This document shows positions 10,488-25,200 of a stretch of 64,000 nt of DNA, piece after piece; position 1 is the stretch's first letter, and the number at the start of each line of letters is the position of its first letter. The position numbers and the translations under genes were made by a program. The stretch is from Taudactylus pleione. Taxonomy: Eukaryota > Chordata > Amphibia > Anura > Myobatrachidae. The notes beneath the pieces were generated by a model. It did not search any database and was not told where the DNA came from. It was given only the letters and a program-made list of their open reading frames with translations. The stretch spans positions 186,001 through 250,000 of the forward strand of contig JAUIMM010002292.1 of NCBI GenBank assembly GCA_031769625.1, written 5' to 3'.

Positions 10488-13400
10488 TTGCATTTAAGAG
10501 AAAACAGCAAATGCACGTTTTAGGCCAAAATGCATGGAAAGCAATGGAAACAACAAAAGCGCATACTTTGTGATATCTCCTCTTGTAGCAAAGACAGACA
10601 GCTCAAAATTTCACTGGATGTGTTGAAGAGCAAGACCCACAAATGTGATGTGAAATGGTTTTTCTCCCATGTTGCGTTTAAGAGAAAACAGCAATTGCTC
10701 GTTTTAGGCCAAAATGCATTGAAAGCAATGGAAACAACAAAAGCGCATACTTTGTGTTATCTCCTCTTGTAGCAAACACAGACAGCTCAAAATTTCACTG
10801 GATGTGTTGAAGACCAAGACCCACAAATGTGATGTGAAATGGTTTTTCTCCCATGTTGCATTTAAGAGAAAACAGCAAATGCACTTTTTATGCCAAAATG
10901 CATTGAAAGCAATGGAAACAACAAAAGCGCATACTTTGTGATATCTCCTCTTGTAGCAAACACAGACAGCTCAAAATTTCACTGGATGTGTTGAAGACCA
11001 AGACCCACAAATGTGATGTGAAATGGTTTTTCTCCCATGTTGCTTTTAAGAGAAAACAGCAAATGCTCGTTTTTGGCAAAAATGCATTGAAAGCAGTGGA
11101 AACAATAAAAGCGCATACTTTGTGTTATCTCCTCTTGTAGCAAACACAGACAGCTCAAAATTTCACTGGATGTGTTGAAGACCAAGACCCACAAATGTGA
11201 AGTGAAATGGTTTTTCTCCCATGTTGCATTTAAGAGAAAACAGCAAATGCACGTTTTAGGCCAAAATGCATTGAAAGCAATGGAAACAACAAAAGTGCAT
11301 ACTTTGTATTATCTTCTCTTGTAGCAAACACAGACAGCTCAAAATTTCACTGGATGTGTTGAAGACCAAGACCCACAAATGTGATGTGAAATGGTTTTTC
11401 TCCCATGTTGCGTTTAAGAGAAAACAGCAATTGCTCGTTTTAGGCCAAAATGCATTGAAAGCAATGGAAACAACAAAAGCACATACTTTGTGTTATCTCC
11501 TCTTGTAGCAAACACAGACAGCTCAAAATTTCACTGGATGCGTTGAAGACCAAGACCCACAAATGTAATGTGAAATGGTTTTTCTCCCATGTTGCATTTA
11601 AGAGAAAACAGCAAATGCACGTTTTAGGCCAAAATGCATTGAAAGCAATGGAAACAACAAAAGCGCATACTTTGTGATATCTCCTCTTGTAGCAAACACA
11701 GACAGCTCAAAATTTCACTGGATGTGTTGAAGACCAAGACCCACAAAAGTCATGTGAAATGGTTTTTCTCCCATATTGCGTTTAAGAGAAAACAGCAAAT
11801 GCTCGTTTTAGGCCAAAATGCATTGAAAGCAATGGAAACAACAAAAGCGCATACTTTGTGTTATCTCCTCTTGTAGCAAACACAGACAGATCTAAATTTC
11901 ACTGGATGTGTTGAAGACCATGACCCACAAATGTGATGTGAAATGGTTTTTCTCCCATGTTGTGTTTAAGAGAAAACAGCAATTGCTCGTTTTAGGCCAA
12001 AATGCATTGAAAGCAATGGAAACAACAAAAGCGCATACTTTGTGTTATCTCCTCTTGTAGCAAACACAGACAGCTCAAAATTTCACTGGATGTGTTGAAG
12101 ACCAAGACCCACAAATGTGATGTGAAATGGTTTTTCTCCCATGTTGCATTTAAGAGAAAACAGCAAATGCACGTTTTAGGCCAAAATGCATTGAAAGCAA
12201 TGGAAACAACAAAAGCGCATACTTTGTGATATCGCCTCTTGTAGCAAACACAGACAGCTCAAAATTTCACTGGATGTGTTGAAGACCAAGACCCACAAAT
12301 GTGATGTGAAATGGTTTTTCTCCCATGTTGCATTTAAGAGAAAACAGCAAATGCACGTTTTAGGCCAAAATGCATTGAAAGCAATGGAAACAACAAAAGC
12401 GCATACTTTGTGATATCGCCTCTTGTAGCAAACACAGACAGCTCAAATTTTCACTGGATGTGTTGAAGACCAATACCCACAAATGTGATGTGAAATGGTT
12501 TTTCTCCCATGTTGCATTTAAGAGAAAACAGCAAATGCACGTTTTAGGCCAAAATGCATTGAAAGCAATGGAAACAACAAAAGCGCATTCTTTGTGATAT
12601 CTCCTCTTGTAGCAAACACAGACAGCTCAAAATTTCACTAGATGTGTTGAAGACCAATACCCACAAATGTGATGTGAAATGGTTTTTCTCCCATGTTGCG
12701 TTTAAGAGAAAACAGCAATTGCTCATTTTAGGCCAAAATGCATTGAAAGCAATGGAAACAACAAAAGTGCATACTTTGTGTTATCTCCTCTTGTAGCAAA
12801 CACAGACAGCTCAAAATTTCACTGGATGTGTTGAAGACCAAGACCCACAAATGTTATGTGAAATGGTTTTTCTCCCATGTTGCATTTAAGAGAAAACAGC
12901 AAATGCACGTTTTAGGCCAAAATGCATTGAAAGAAATGGAAACAACAAAAGCGCATACTTTGTGATATCTCCTCTTGTAGCAAACACAGACAGCTCAAAA
13001 TTTCACTGGATGTGTTGAAGACCAAGACCCACAAATGTGATGTGAAATGGTTTTTCTCCCATGTTGCATTTAAGAGAAAACAGCAAATGCACGTTTTAGG
13101 CCAAAATGCAATGAAAGCAATGGAAACAACAAAAGCGCATACTTTGTGTTATCTCCTCTTGTAGCAAACACAGACAGCTCAAAATTTCACTGGATGTGTT
13201 GAAAACCAAAACCCACAAATGTGATGTGAAATGGTTTTTCTCCCATGTTGCGTTTAAGAGAAAACAGCAATTGCTCGTTTTAGGCCAAAATGCATTGAAA
13301 GCAATGGAAACAACAAAAGCACATACTTTGTGTTATCTCCTCTTGTAGCAAACACAGACAGCTCAAAATTTCACTGGATGTGTTGAAGACCAAGACCCAC

Positions 13401-15088
13401 AAATGTGATGTGAAATGGTTTTTCTCCCATGTTGCGTTTAAGAGAAAACAGCAAATGCTCGTTTTTAGCAAAAATGCATTGAAAGCAGTGGAAACAACAA
13501 AAGTGCATACTTTGTGATATCTCCTCTTGTAGCAAACACAGACAGCTCAAAATTTCACTGGATGTGTTGAAGACCAAGACCCACAAATGTGATGTGAAAT
13601 GGTTTTTCTCCCATGTTGCATTTAAGAGAAAACAGCAAATGCACGTTTTAGGCCAAAATGCATGGAAAGCAATGAAAACAACAAAAGCGCATACTTTGTG
13701 ATATCTCCTCTTGTAGCAAACACAGACAGCTCAAAATTTCACTGGATGTGTTGAAGACCAAGACCCACAAATGTGATGTGAAATGGTTTTTCTCCCATGT
13801 TGCATTTAAGAGAAAACAGCAAATGCACGTTTTAGGCCAAAATGCAATGAAAGCAATGGAAACAACAAAAGCGCATACTTTGTGTTATCTCCTCTTGTAG
13901 CCAACACAGACAGCTCAAAATTTCACTGGATGTGTTGAAGACCAAGACCCACAAATGTGATGTGAAATGGTTTTTCTCCCATATTTGCGTTTAAGAGAAA
14001 ACAGCAATTGCTCGTTTTAGGCCAAAATGCATTGAAAGCAATGGAAACAACAAAAGCGCATACTTTGTGTTATCTCCTCTTGTAGCAAACACAGACAGCT
14101 CAAAATTTCACTGGATGTGTTGAAGACCAAGACCCACAAATGTGATGTGAAATCGTTTTTCTCCCATGTTGCGTTTAAGAGAAAACAGCAAATGCTCGTT
14201 TTAGGCCAAAATGCATTGAAAGCAATGGAAACAACAAAAGCGCATACTTTGTGTTATCTCCTCTTGTAGCAAACACAGACAGCTCAAAATTTCACTGGAT
14301 GTGTTGAAGACCAAGACCCACAAATGTGATGTGAAATGGTTTTTCTCCCATGTTGCGTTTAAGAGAAAACAGCAATTGCTCGTTTTAGGCCAAAATGCAT
14401 TGAAAGCAATGGAAACAACAAAAGCGCATACTTTGTGTTATCTCCTCTTGTAGCAAACACAGACAGCTCAAAATTTCACTGGATGTGTTGAAGACCAAGA
14501 CCCACAAATGTGATGTGAAATCGTTTTTCTCCCATGTTGCGTTTAAGAGAAAACAGCAAATGCACGTTTTAGGCCAAAATGCAATGAAAGCAATGGAAAC
14601 AACAAAAGCGCATACTTTGTGTTATCTCCTCTTGTAGCAAACACAGACAGCTCAAAATTTCACTGGATGTGTTGAAGACCAAGACCCACAAATGTGATGT
14701 GAAATGGTTTTTCTCCCATGTTGCATTTAAGAGAAAACAGCAATTGCTCGTTTTAGGCCAAAATGCATTGAAAGCAATGGAAACAACAAAAGCGCATACT
14801 TTGTGTTATCTCCTCTTGTAGCAAACACAGACAGCTCAAAATTTCACTGGATGTGTTGAAGACCAAGACCCACAAATGTGATGTGAAATGGTTTTTCTCC
14901 CATGTTGCATTTAAGAGAAAACAGCAAATGCACGTTTTAGGCCAAAATGCATTGAAAGCAATGGAAACAACAAAAGCGCATACTTTGTGTTATCTCCTCT
15001 TGTAGCAAACACAGACAGCTCAAAATTTCACTGGATGTGTTGAAGACCAAGACCCACAAATGTGATGTGAAATGGTTTTTCTCCCATG
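10488..15088. repeat. 25-monomer HOR unit (4,601 bp)
   Basis: It starts with a 'gcatggaaag' P monomer (10,530) followed by 'gaagagcaagacc' and then P with 'cactttttatgcc'. It carries many rare marks: 'gtgaagtg' (11,198), 'gtattatcttc' (11,307), 'ggatgcgttg' (11,537), 'aaaagtcatg' (11,747), 'agatctaaatttc' (11,889), two 'gatatcgcc' monomers (12,230 and 12,414) and 'atatttgcg' (13,981). All reappear in order in the following unit: offset 4,601 bp up to 12,700, then 5,153 bp. The unit has three fewer monomers than the next copy at this point. Confidence 0.85.
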
Positions 15089-15800
15089 TTGCATTTAAGA
15101 GAAAACAGCAAATGCACGTTTTAGGCCAAAATGCATGGAAAGCAATGGAAACAACAAAAGCGCATACTTTGTGATATCTCCTCTTGTAGCAAAGACAGAC
15201 AGCTCAAAATTTCACTGGATGTGTTGAAGAGCAAGACCCACAAATGTGATGTGAAATGGTTTTTCTCCCATGTTGCGTTTAAGAGAAAACAGCAATTGCT
15301 CGTTTTAGGCCAAAATGCATTGAAAGCAATGGAAACAACAAAAGCGCATACTTTGTGTTATCTCCTCTTGTAGCAAACACAGACAGCTCAAAATTTCACT
15401 GGATGTGTTGAAGACCAAGACCCACAAATGTGATGTGAAATGGTTTTTCTCCCATGTTGCATTTAAGAGAAAACAGCAAATGCACTTTTTATGCCAAAAT
15501 GCATTGAAAGCAATGGAAACAACAAAAGCGCATACTTTGTGATATCTCCTCTTGTAGCAAACACAGACAGCTCAAAATTTCACTGGATGTGTTGAAGACC
15601 AAGACCCACAAATGTGATGTGAAATGGTTTTTCTCCCATGTTGCTTTTAAGAGAAAACAGCAAATGCTCGTTTTTGGCAAAAATGCATTGAAAGCAGTGG
15701 AAACAATAAAAGCGCATACTTTGTGTTATCTCCTCTTGTAGCAAACACAGACAGCTCAAAATTTCACTGGATGTGTTGAAGACCAAGACCCACAAATGTG

Positions 15801-18800
15801 AAGTGAAATGGTTTTTCTCCCATGTTGCATTTAAGAGAAAACAGCAAATGCACGTTTTAGGCCAAAATGCATTGAAAGCAATGGAAACAACAAAAGTGCA
15901 TACTTTGTATTATCTTCTCTTGTAGCAAACACAGACAGCTCAAAATTTCACTGGATGTGTTGAAGACCAAGACCCACAAATGTGATGTGAAATGGTTTTT
16001 CTCCCATGTTGCGTTTAAGAGAAAACAGCAATTGCTCGTTTTAGGCCAAAATGCATTGAAAGCAATGGAAACAACAAAAGCACATACTTTGTGTTATCTC
16101 CTCTTGTAGCAAACACAGACAGCTCAAAATTTCACTGGATGCGTTGAAGACCAAGACCCACAAATGTAATGTGAAATGGTTTTTCTCCCATGTTGCATTT
16201 AAGAGAAAACAGCAAATGCACGTTTTAGGCCAAAATGCATTGAAAGCAATGGAAACAACAAAAGCGCATACTTTGTGATATCTCCTCTTGTAGCAAACAC
16301 AGACAGCTCAAAATTTCACTGGATGTGTTGAAGACCAAGACCCACAAAAGTCATGTGAAATGGTTTTTCTCCCATATTGCGTTTAAGAGAAAACAGCAAA
16401 TGCTCGTTTTAGGCCAAAATGCATTGAAAGCAATGGAAACAACAAAAGCGCATACTTTGTGTTATCTCCTCTTGTAGCAAACACAGACAGATCTAAATTT
16501 CACTGGATGTGTTGAAGACCATGACCCACAAATGTGATGTGAAATGGTTTTTCTCCCATGTTGTGTTTAAGAGAAAACAGCAATTGCTCGTTTTAGGCCA
16601 AAATGCATTGAAAGCAATGGAAACAACAAAAGCGCATACTTTGTGTTATCTCCTCTTGTAGCAAACACAGACAGCTCAAAATTTCACTGGATGTGTTGAA
16701 GACCAAGACCCACAAATGTGATGTGAAATGGTTTTTCTCCCATGTTGCATTTAAGAGAAAACAGCAAATACACGTTTTAGGCCAAAATGCATTGAAAGCA
16801 ATGGAAACAACAAAAGCGCATACTTTGTGATATCGCCTCTTGTAGCAAACACAGACAGCTCAAAATTTCACTGGATGTGTTGAAGACCAAGACCCACAAA
16901 TGTGATGTGAAATGGTTTTTCTCCCATGTTGCATTTAAGAGAAAACAGCAAATGCACGTTTTAGGCCAAAATGCATTGAAAGCAATGGAAACAACAAAAG
17001 CGCATACTTTGTGATATCGCCTCTTGTAGCAAACACAGACAGCTCAAATTTTCACTGGATGTGTTGAAGACCAATACCCACAAATGTGATGTGAAATGGT
17101 TTTTCTCCCATGTTGCATTTAAGAGAAAACAGCAAATGCACGTTTTAGGCCAAAATGCATTGAAAGCAATGGAAACAACAAAAGCGCATTCTTTGTGATA
17201 TCTCCTCTTGTAGCAAACACAGACAGCTCAAAATTTCACTAGATGTGTTGAAGACCAATACCCACAAATGTGATGTGAAATGGTTTTTCTCCCATGTTGC
17301 ATTTAAGAGAAAACAGCAAATGCACGTTTTAGGCCAAAATGCAATGAAAGCAATGGAAACAACAAAAGCGCATACTTTGTGTTATCTCCTCTTGTAGCAA
17401 ACACAGACAGCTCAAAATTTCACTGGATGTGTTGAAGACCAAGACCCACAAATGTGATGTGAAATTGTTTTTCTCCCATGTTGCATTTAAGAGAAAAAAG
17501 CAATTGCTTGTTTTAGGCCAAAATGCATTGAAAGCAATGGAAACAACAAAAGCTCATACTTTGTGTTATCTCCTCTTGTAGCAAACACAGACAGCTCAAA
17601 ATTTCACTGGATGTGTTGAAGACCAAGACCCACAAATGTGATGTGAAATGGTTTTTCTCCCATGTTGCGTTTAAGAGAAAACAGCAAATGCTCGTTTTTG
17701 GCAAAAATGCATTGAAAGCAGTGGAAACAACAAAAGCGCATACTTTGTGTTAACTCCTCTTGTAGCAAACACAGACAGCTCAAAATTTCACTGGATGTGT
17801 TGAAGACCAAGACCCACAAATGTGATGTGAAATGGTTTTTCTCCCATGTTGCGTTTAAGAGAAAACAGCAATTGCTCATTTTAGGCCAAAATGCATTGAA
17901 AGCAATGGAAACAACAAAAGTGCATACTTTGTGTTATCTCCTCTTGTAGCAAACACAGACAGCTCAAAATTTCACTGGATGTGTTGAAGACCAAGACCCA
18001 CAAATGTTATGAGAAATGGTTTTTCTCCCATGTTGCATTTAAGAGAAAACAGCAAATGCACGTTTTAGGCCAAAATGCATTGAAAGAAATGGAAACAACA
18101 AAAGCGCATACTTTGTGATATCTCCTCTTGTAGCAAACACAGACAGCTCAAAATTTCACTGGATGTGTTGAAGACCAAGACCCACAAATGTGATGTGAAA
18201 TGGTTTTTCTCCCATGTTGCATTTAAGAGAAAACAGCAAATGCACGTTTTAGGCCAAAATGCAATGAAAGCAATGGAAACAACAAAAGCGCATACTTTGT
18301 GTTATCTCCTCTTGTAGCAAACACAGACAGCTCAAAATTTCACTGGATGTGTTGAAAACCAAAACCCACAAATGTGATGTGAAATGGTTTTTCTCCCATG
18401 TTGCGTTTAAGAGAAAACAGCAATTGCTCGTTTTAGGCCAAAATGCATTGAAAGCAATGGAAACAACAAAAGCACATACTTTGTGTTATCTCCTCTTGTA
18501 GCAAACACAGACAGCTCAAAATTTCACTGGATGTGTTGAAGACCAAGACCCACAAATGTGATGTGAAATGGTTTTTCTCCCATGTTGCGTTTAAGAGAAA
18601 ACAGCAAATGCTCGTTTTTAGCAAAAATGCATTGAAAGCAGTGGAAACAGCAAAAGTGCATACTTTGTGATATCTCCTCTTGTAGCAAACACAGACAGCT
18701 CAAAATTTCACTGGATGTGTTGAAGACCAAGACCCACAAATGTGATGTGAAATGGTTTTTCTCCCATGTTGCATTTAAGAGAAAACAGCAAATGCACGTT

Positions 18801-21800
18801 TTAGGCCAAAATGCATGGAAAGCAATGAAAACAACAAAAGCGCATACTTTGTGATATCTCCTCTTGTAGCAAACACAGACAGCTCAAAATTTCACTGGAT
18901 GTGTTGAAGACCAAGACCCACAAATGTGATGTGAAATGGTTTTTCTCCCATGTTGCATTTAAGAGAAAACAGCAAATGCACGTTTTAGGCCAAAATGCAA
19001 TGAAAGCAATGGAAACAACAAAAGCGCATACTTTGTGTTATCTCCTCTTGTAGCCAACACAGACAGCTCAAAATTTCACTGGATGTGTTGAAGACCAAGA
19101 CCCACAAATGTGATGTGAAATGGTTTTTCTCCCATATTTGCGTTTAAGAGAAAACAGCAATTGCTCGTTTTAGGCCAAAATGCATTGAAAGCAATGGAAA
19201 CAACAAAAGCGCATACTTTGTGTTATCTCCTCTTGTAGCAAACACAGACAGCTCAAAATTTCACTGGATGTGTTGAAGACCAAGACCCACAAATGTGATG
19301 TGAAATCGTTTTTCTCCCATGTTGCGTTTAAGAGAAAACAGCAAATGCTCGTTTTAGGCCAAAATGCATTGAAAGCAATGGAAACAACAAAAGCGCATAC
19401 TTTGTGTTATCTCCTCTTGTAGCAAACACAGACAGCTCAAAATTTCACTGGATGTGTTGAAGACCAAGACCCACAAATGTGATGTGAAATGGTTTTTCTC
19501 CCATGTTGCGTTTAAGAGAAAACAGCAATTGCTCGTTTTAGGCCAAAATGCATTGAAAGCAATGGAAACAACAAAAGCGCATACTTTGTGTTATCTCCTC
19601 TTGTAGCAAACACAGACAGCTCAAAATTTCACTGGATGTGTTGAAGACCAAGACCCACAAATGTGATGTGAAATCGTTTTTCTCCCATGTTGCGTTTAAG
19701 AGAAAACAGCAAATGCACGTTTTAGGCCAAAATGCAATGAAAGCAATGGAAACAACAAAAGCGCATACTTTGTGTTATCTCCTCTTGTAGCAAACACAGA
19801 CAGCTCAAAATTTCACTGGATGTGTTGAAGACCAAGACCCACAAATGTGATGTGAAATGGTTTTTCTCCCATGTTGCATTTAAGAGAAAACAGCAATTGC
19901 TCGTTTTAGGCCAAAATGCATTGAAAGCAATGGAAACAACAAAAGCGCATACTTTGTGTTATCTCCTCTTGTAGCAAACACAGACAGCTCAAAATTTCAC
20001 TGGATGTGTTGAAGACCAAGACCCACAAATGTGATGTGAAATGGTTTTTCTCCCATGTTGCATTTAAGAGAAAACAGCAAATGCACGTTTTAGGCCAAAA
20101 TGCATGGAAAGCAATGGAAACAACAAAAGCGCATACTTTGTGATATCTCCTCTTGTAGCAAAGACAGACAGCTCAAAATTTCACTGGATGTGTTGAAGAC
20201 CAAGACCCACAAATGTGATGTGAAATGGTTTTTCTCCCATGTTGCATTTAAGAGAAAACAGCAATTGCTCGTTTTAGTCCAAAATGCATTGAAAGCAATG
20301 GAAACAACAAAAGCGCATACTTTGTGTTATCTCCTCTTGTAGCAAACACAGACAGCTCAAAATTTCACTGGATGTGTTGAAGACCAAGACCCACAAATGT
20401 GATGTGAAATGGTTTTTCTCCCATGTTGCATTTAAGAGAAAACAGCAAATGCACGTTTTAGGCCAAAATGCAATGAAAGCAATGGAAACAACAAAAGCGC
20501 ATACTTTGTGTTATCTCCTCTTGTAGCAAACACAGACAGCTCAAAATTTCACTGGATGTGTTGAAAACCAAAACCCACAAATGTGATGTGAAATGGTTTT
20601 TCTCCCATGTTGCGTTTAAGAGAAAACAGCAATTGCTCGTTTTAGGCCAAAATGCATTGAAAGCAATGGAAACAACAAAAGCACATACTTTGTGTTATCT
20701 CCTCTTGTAGCAAACACAGACAGCTCAAAATTTCACTGGATGTGTTGAAGACCAAGACCCACAATTGTGATGTGAAATGGTTTTTCTCCCATGTTGCGTT
20801 TAAGAGAAAACAGCAAATGCTCGTTTTTAGCAAAAATGCATTGAAAGCAGTGGAAACAACAAAAGGGCATACTTTGTGATATCTCCTCTTGTAGCAAACA
20901 CAGACAGCTCAAAATTTCACTGGATGTGTTGAAGACCAAGACCCACAAATGTGATGTGAAATGGTTTTTCTCCCATGTTGCATTTAAGAGAAAACAGCAA
21001 ATGCACGTTTTAGGCCAAAATGCATTGAATGCAATGGAAACAACAAAAGTGCATACTTTGTGTTATCTCCTCTTGTAGCAAACACAGACAGCTCAAAATT
21101 TCACTGGATATGTTGAAGACCAAGACCCACAAATGTGATGTGAAATGGTTTTTCTCCCATGTTGCATTTAAGAGAAAACAGCAAATGCACGTTTTAGGCC
21201 AAAATGCATGGAAAGCAATGAAAACAACAAAAGCGCATACTTTGTGATATCTCCTCTTGTAGCAAACACAGACAGCTCAAAATTTCACTGGATGTGTTGA
21301 AGACCAAGACCCACAAATGTGATGTGAAATGGTTTTTCTCCCATGTTGCATTTAAGAGAAAACAGCAAATGCACGTTTTAGGCCAAAATGCAATGAAAGC
21401 AATGGAAACAACAAAAGCGCATACTTTGTGTTATCTCCTCTTGTAGCCAACACAGACAGCTCAAAATTTCACTGGATGTGTTGAAGACCAAGACCCACAA
21501 ATGTGATGTGAAATGGTTTTTCTCCCATATTTGCGTTTAAGAGAAAACAGCAATTGCTCGTTTTAGGCCAAAATGCATTGAAAGCAATGGAAACAACAAA
21601 AGCGCATACTTTGTGTTATCTCCTCTTGTAGCAAACACAGACAGCTCAAAATTTCACTGGATGTGTTGAAGACCAAGACCCACAAATGTGATGTGAAATC
21701 GTTTTTCTCACATGTTGCGTTTAAGAGAAAACAGCAAATGCTCGTTTTAGGCCAAAATGCATTGAAAGCAATGGAAACAACAAAAGCGCATACTTTGTGT

Positions 21801-22242
21801 TATCTCCTCTTGTAGCAAACACAGACAGCTCAAAATTTCACTGGATGTGTTGAAGACCAAGACCCACAAATGTGATGTGAAATGGTTTTTCTCCCATGTT
21901 GCGTTTAAGAGAAAACAGCAAATGCTCGTTTTTGGCAAAAATGCATTGAAAGCAGTTGAAACAACAAAAGCGCATACTTTGTGTTATCTCCTCTTTTAGC
22001 AAACACAGACAGCTCAAAATTTCACTGGATGTGTTGAAGACCAAGACCCACAAATGTGATGTGAAATGGTTTTTCTCCCATGTTGCATTTAAGAGAAAAC
22101 AGCAAATGCACGTTTTAGGCCAAAATGCATTGAAAGAAATGGAAACAACAAAAGCACATACTTTGTGATATCTCCTCTTGTAGCAAACACAGACAGCTCA
22201 AAATTTCACTGGATGTGTTGAAGACCAAGACCCACAAATGTG
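15801..22242. repeat. 35-monomer tandem duplication, copy 1 (6,442 bp)
   Basis: The mark 'gtgaagtg' at 15,799 recurs at 22,241, 6,442 bp away (35 monomers plus the two +1 'atatttgcg' insertions). Between them I matched rare variants at exactly this offset: 'agatctaaatttc', 'caaatacacg' (16,766), 'cactagatg' (17,237), 'gtgttaactcc' (17,749), 'gttatgagaa' (18,006), 'gaaacagcaaaag' (18,645), 'gttttagtcc' (20,272), 'cacaattgtg' (20,761), 'aaaagggcat' (20,871), 'gaatgcaatgg' (21,027), 'tctcacatg' (21,707) and 'cctcttttagc' (21,991). The left breakpoint lies within 15,727-15,801, because upstream flanks differ ('gtgtta' versus 'gtgata'). Confidence 0.92.
17301..17852. repeat. Three-monomer block absent from the 25-mer
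   Basis: At 17,300 the offset to the upstream 25-mer changes from 4,601 to 5,153 bp, exactly 552 bp or three monomers. The block holds P ('gcaatgaaag'), a Q-like unit with 'gaaaaaagcaattgcttg' and 'aaaagctcat', and an R unit followed by 'gtgttaactcc'. Closely similar units occur at 34,240-34,680 in the degenerate copy, so a three-monomer deletion in the 25-mer explains the pattern at least as well as an insertion here. Confidence 0.75.
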
Positions 22243-25200
22243 AAGTGAAATGGTTTTTCTCCCATGTTGCATTTAAGAGAAAACAGCAAATGCACGTTTT
22301 AGGCCAAAATGCATTGAAAGCAATGGAAACAACAAAAGTGCATACTTTGTATTATCTTCTCTTGTAGCAAACACAGACAGCTCAAAATTTCACTGGATGT
22401 GTTGAAGACCAAGACCCACAAATGTGATGTGAAATGGTTTTTCTCCCATGTTGCGTTTAAGAGAAAACAGCAATTGCTCGTTTTAGGCCAAAATGCATTG
22501 AAAGCAATGGAAACAACAAAAGCACATACTTTGTGTTATCTCCTCTTGTAGCAAACACAGACAGCTCAAAATTTCACTGGATGCGTTGAAGACCAAGACC
22601 CACAAATGTAATGTGAAAAGGTTTTTCTCCCATGTTGCATTTAAGAGAAAACAGCAAATGCACGTTTTAGGCCAAAATGCATTGAAAGCAATGGAAACAA
22701 CAAAAGCGCATACTTTGTGATATCTCCTCTTGTAGCAAACACAGACAGCTCAAAATTTCACTGGATGTGTTGAAGACCAAGACCCACAAAAGTCATGTGA
22801 AATGGTTTTTCTCCCATATTGCGTTTAAGAGAAAACAGCAAATGCTCGTTTTAGGCCAAAATGCATTGAAAGCAATGGAAACAACAAAAGCGCATACTTT
22901 GTGTTATCTCCTCTTGTAGCAAACACAGACAGATCTAAATTTCACTGGATGTGTTGAAGACCATGACCCACAAATGTGATGTGAAATGGTTTTTCTCCCA
23001 TGTTGTGTTTAAGAGAAAACAGCAATTGCTCGTTTTAGGCCAAAATGCATTGAAAGCAATGGAAACAACAAAAGCGCATACTTTGTGTTATCTCCTCTTG
23101 TAGCAAACACAGACAGCTCAAAATTTCACTGGATGTGTTGAAGACCAAGACCCACAAATGTGATGTGAAATGGTTTTTCTCCCATGTTGCATTTAAGAGA
23201 AAACAGCAAATACACGTTTTAGGCCAAAATGCATTGAAAGCAATGGAAACAACAAAAGCGCATACTTTGTGATATCGCCTCTTGTAGCAAACACAGACAG
23301 CTCAAAATTTCACTGGATGTGTTGAAGACCAAGACCCACAAATGTGATGTGAAATGGTTTTTCTCCCATGTTGCATTTAAGAGAAAACAGCAAATGCACG
23401 TTTTAGGCCAAAATGCATTGAAAGCAATGGAAACAACAAAAGCGCATACTTTGTGATATCGCCTCTTGTAGCAAACACAGACAGCTCAAATTTTCACTGG
23501 ATGTGTTGAAGACCAATACCCACAAATGTGATGTGAAATGGTTTTTCTCCCATGTTGCATTTAAGAGAAAACAGCAAATGCACGTTTTAGGCCAAAATGC
23601 ATTGAAAGCAATGGAAACAACAAAAGCGCATTCTTTGTGATATCTCCTCTTGTAGCAAACACAGACAGCTCAAAATTTCACTAGATGTGTTGAAGACCAA
23701 TACCCACAAATGTGATGTGAAATGGTTTTTCTCCCATGTTGCATTTAAGAGAAAACAGCAAATGCACGTTTTAGGCCAAAATGCAATGAAAGCAATGGAA
23801 ACAACAAAAGCGCATACTTTGTGTTATCTCCTCTTGTAGCAAACACAGACAGCTCAAAATTTCACTGGATGTGTTGAAGACCAAGACCCACAAATGTGAT
23901 GTGAAATTGTTTTTCTCCCATGTTGCATTTAAGAGAAAAAAGCAATTGCTTGTTTTAGGCCAAAATGCATTGAAAGCAATGGAAACAACAAAAGCTCATA
24001 CTTTGTGTTATCTCCTCTTGTAGCAAACACAGACAGCTCAAAATTTCACTGGATGTGTTGAAGACCAAGACCCACAAATGTGATGTGAAATGGTTTTTCT
24101 CCCATGTTGCGTTTAAGAGAAAACAGCAAATGCTCGTTTTTGGCAAAAATGCATTGAAAGCAGTGGAAACAACAAAAGCGCATACTTTGTGTTAACTCCT
24201 CTTGTAGCAAACACAGACAGCTCAAAATTTCACTGGATGTGTTGAAGACCAAGACCCACAAATGTGATGTGAAATGGTTTTTCTCCCATGTTGCGTTTAA
24301 GAGAAAACAGCAATTGCTCATTTTAGGCCAAAATGCATTGAAAGCAATGGAAACAACAAAAGTGCATACTTTGTGTTATCTCCTCTTGTAGCAAACACAG
24401 ACAGCTCAAAATTTCACTGGATGTGTTGAAGACCAAGACCCACAAATGTTATGAGAAATGGTTTTTCTCCCATGTTGCATTTAAGAGAAAACAGCAAATG
24501 CACGTTTTAGGCCAAAATGCATTGAAAGAAATGGAAACAACAAAAGCGCATACTTTGTGATATCTCCTCTTGTAGCAAACACAGACAGCTCAAAATTTCA
24601 CTGGATGTGTTGAAGACCAAGACCCACAAATGTGATGTGAAATGGTTTTTCTCCCATGTTGCATTTAAGAGAAAACAGCAAATGCACGTTTTAGGCCAAA
24701 ATGCAATGAAAGCAATGGAAACAACAAAAGCGCATACTTTGTGTTATCTCCTCTTGTAGCAAACACAGACAGCTCAAAATTTCACTGGATGTGTTGAAAA
24801 CCAAAACCCACAAATGTGATGTGAAATGGTTTTTCTCCCATGTTGCGTTTAAGAGAAAACAGCAATTGCTCGTTTTAGGCCAAAATGCATTGAAAGCAAT
24901 GGAAACAACAAAAGCACATACTTTGTGTTATCTCCTCTTGTAGCAAACACAGACAGCTCAAAATTTCACTGGATGTGTTGAAGACCAAGACCCACAAATG
25001 TGATGTGAAATGGTTTTTCTCCCATGTTGCGTTTAAGAGAAAACAGCAAATGCTCGTTTTTAGCAAAAATGCATTGAAAGCAGTGGAAACAGCAAAAGTG
25101 CATACTTTGTGATATCTCCTCTTGTAGCAAACACAGACAGCTCAAAATTTCACTGGATGTGTTGAAGACCAAGACCCACAAATGTGATGTGAAATGGTTT

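Noticed and set aside
11889..11895. 'agatcta' near 11,889 (also 16,490 and 22,931) as a special regulatory site
   Set aside because: It is a simple substitution variant of 'agctcaaaattt' that is copied with its HOR block; nothing suggests function.
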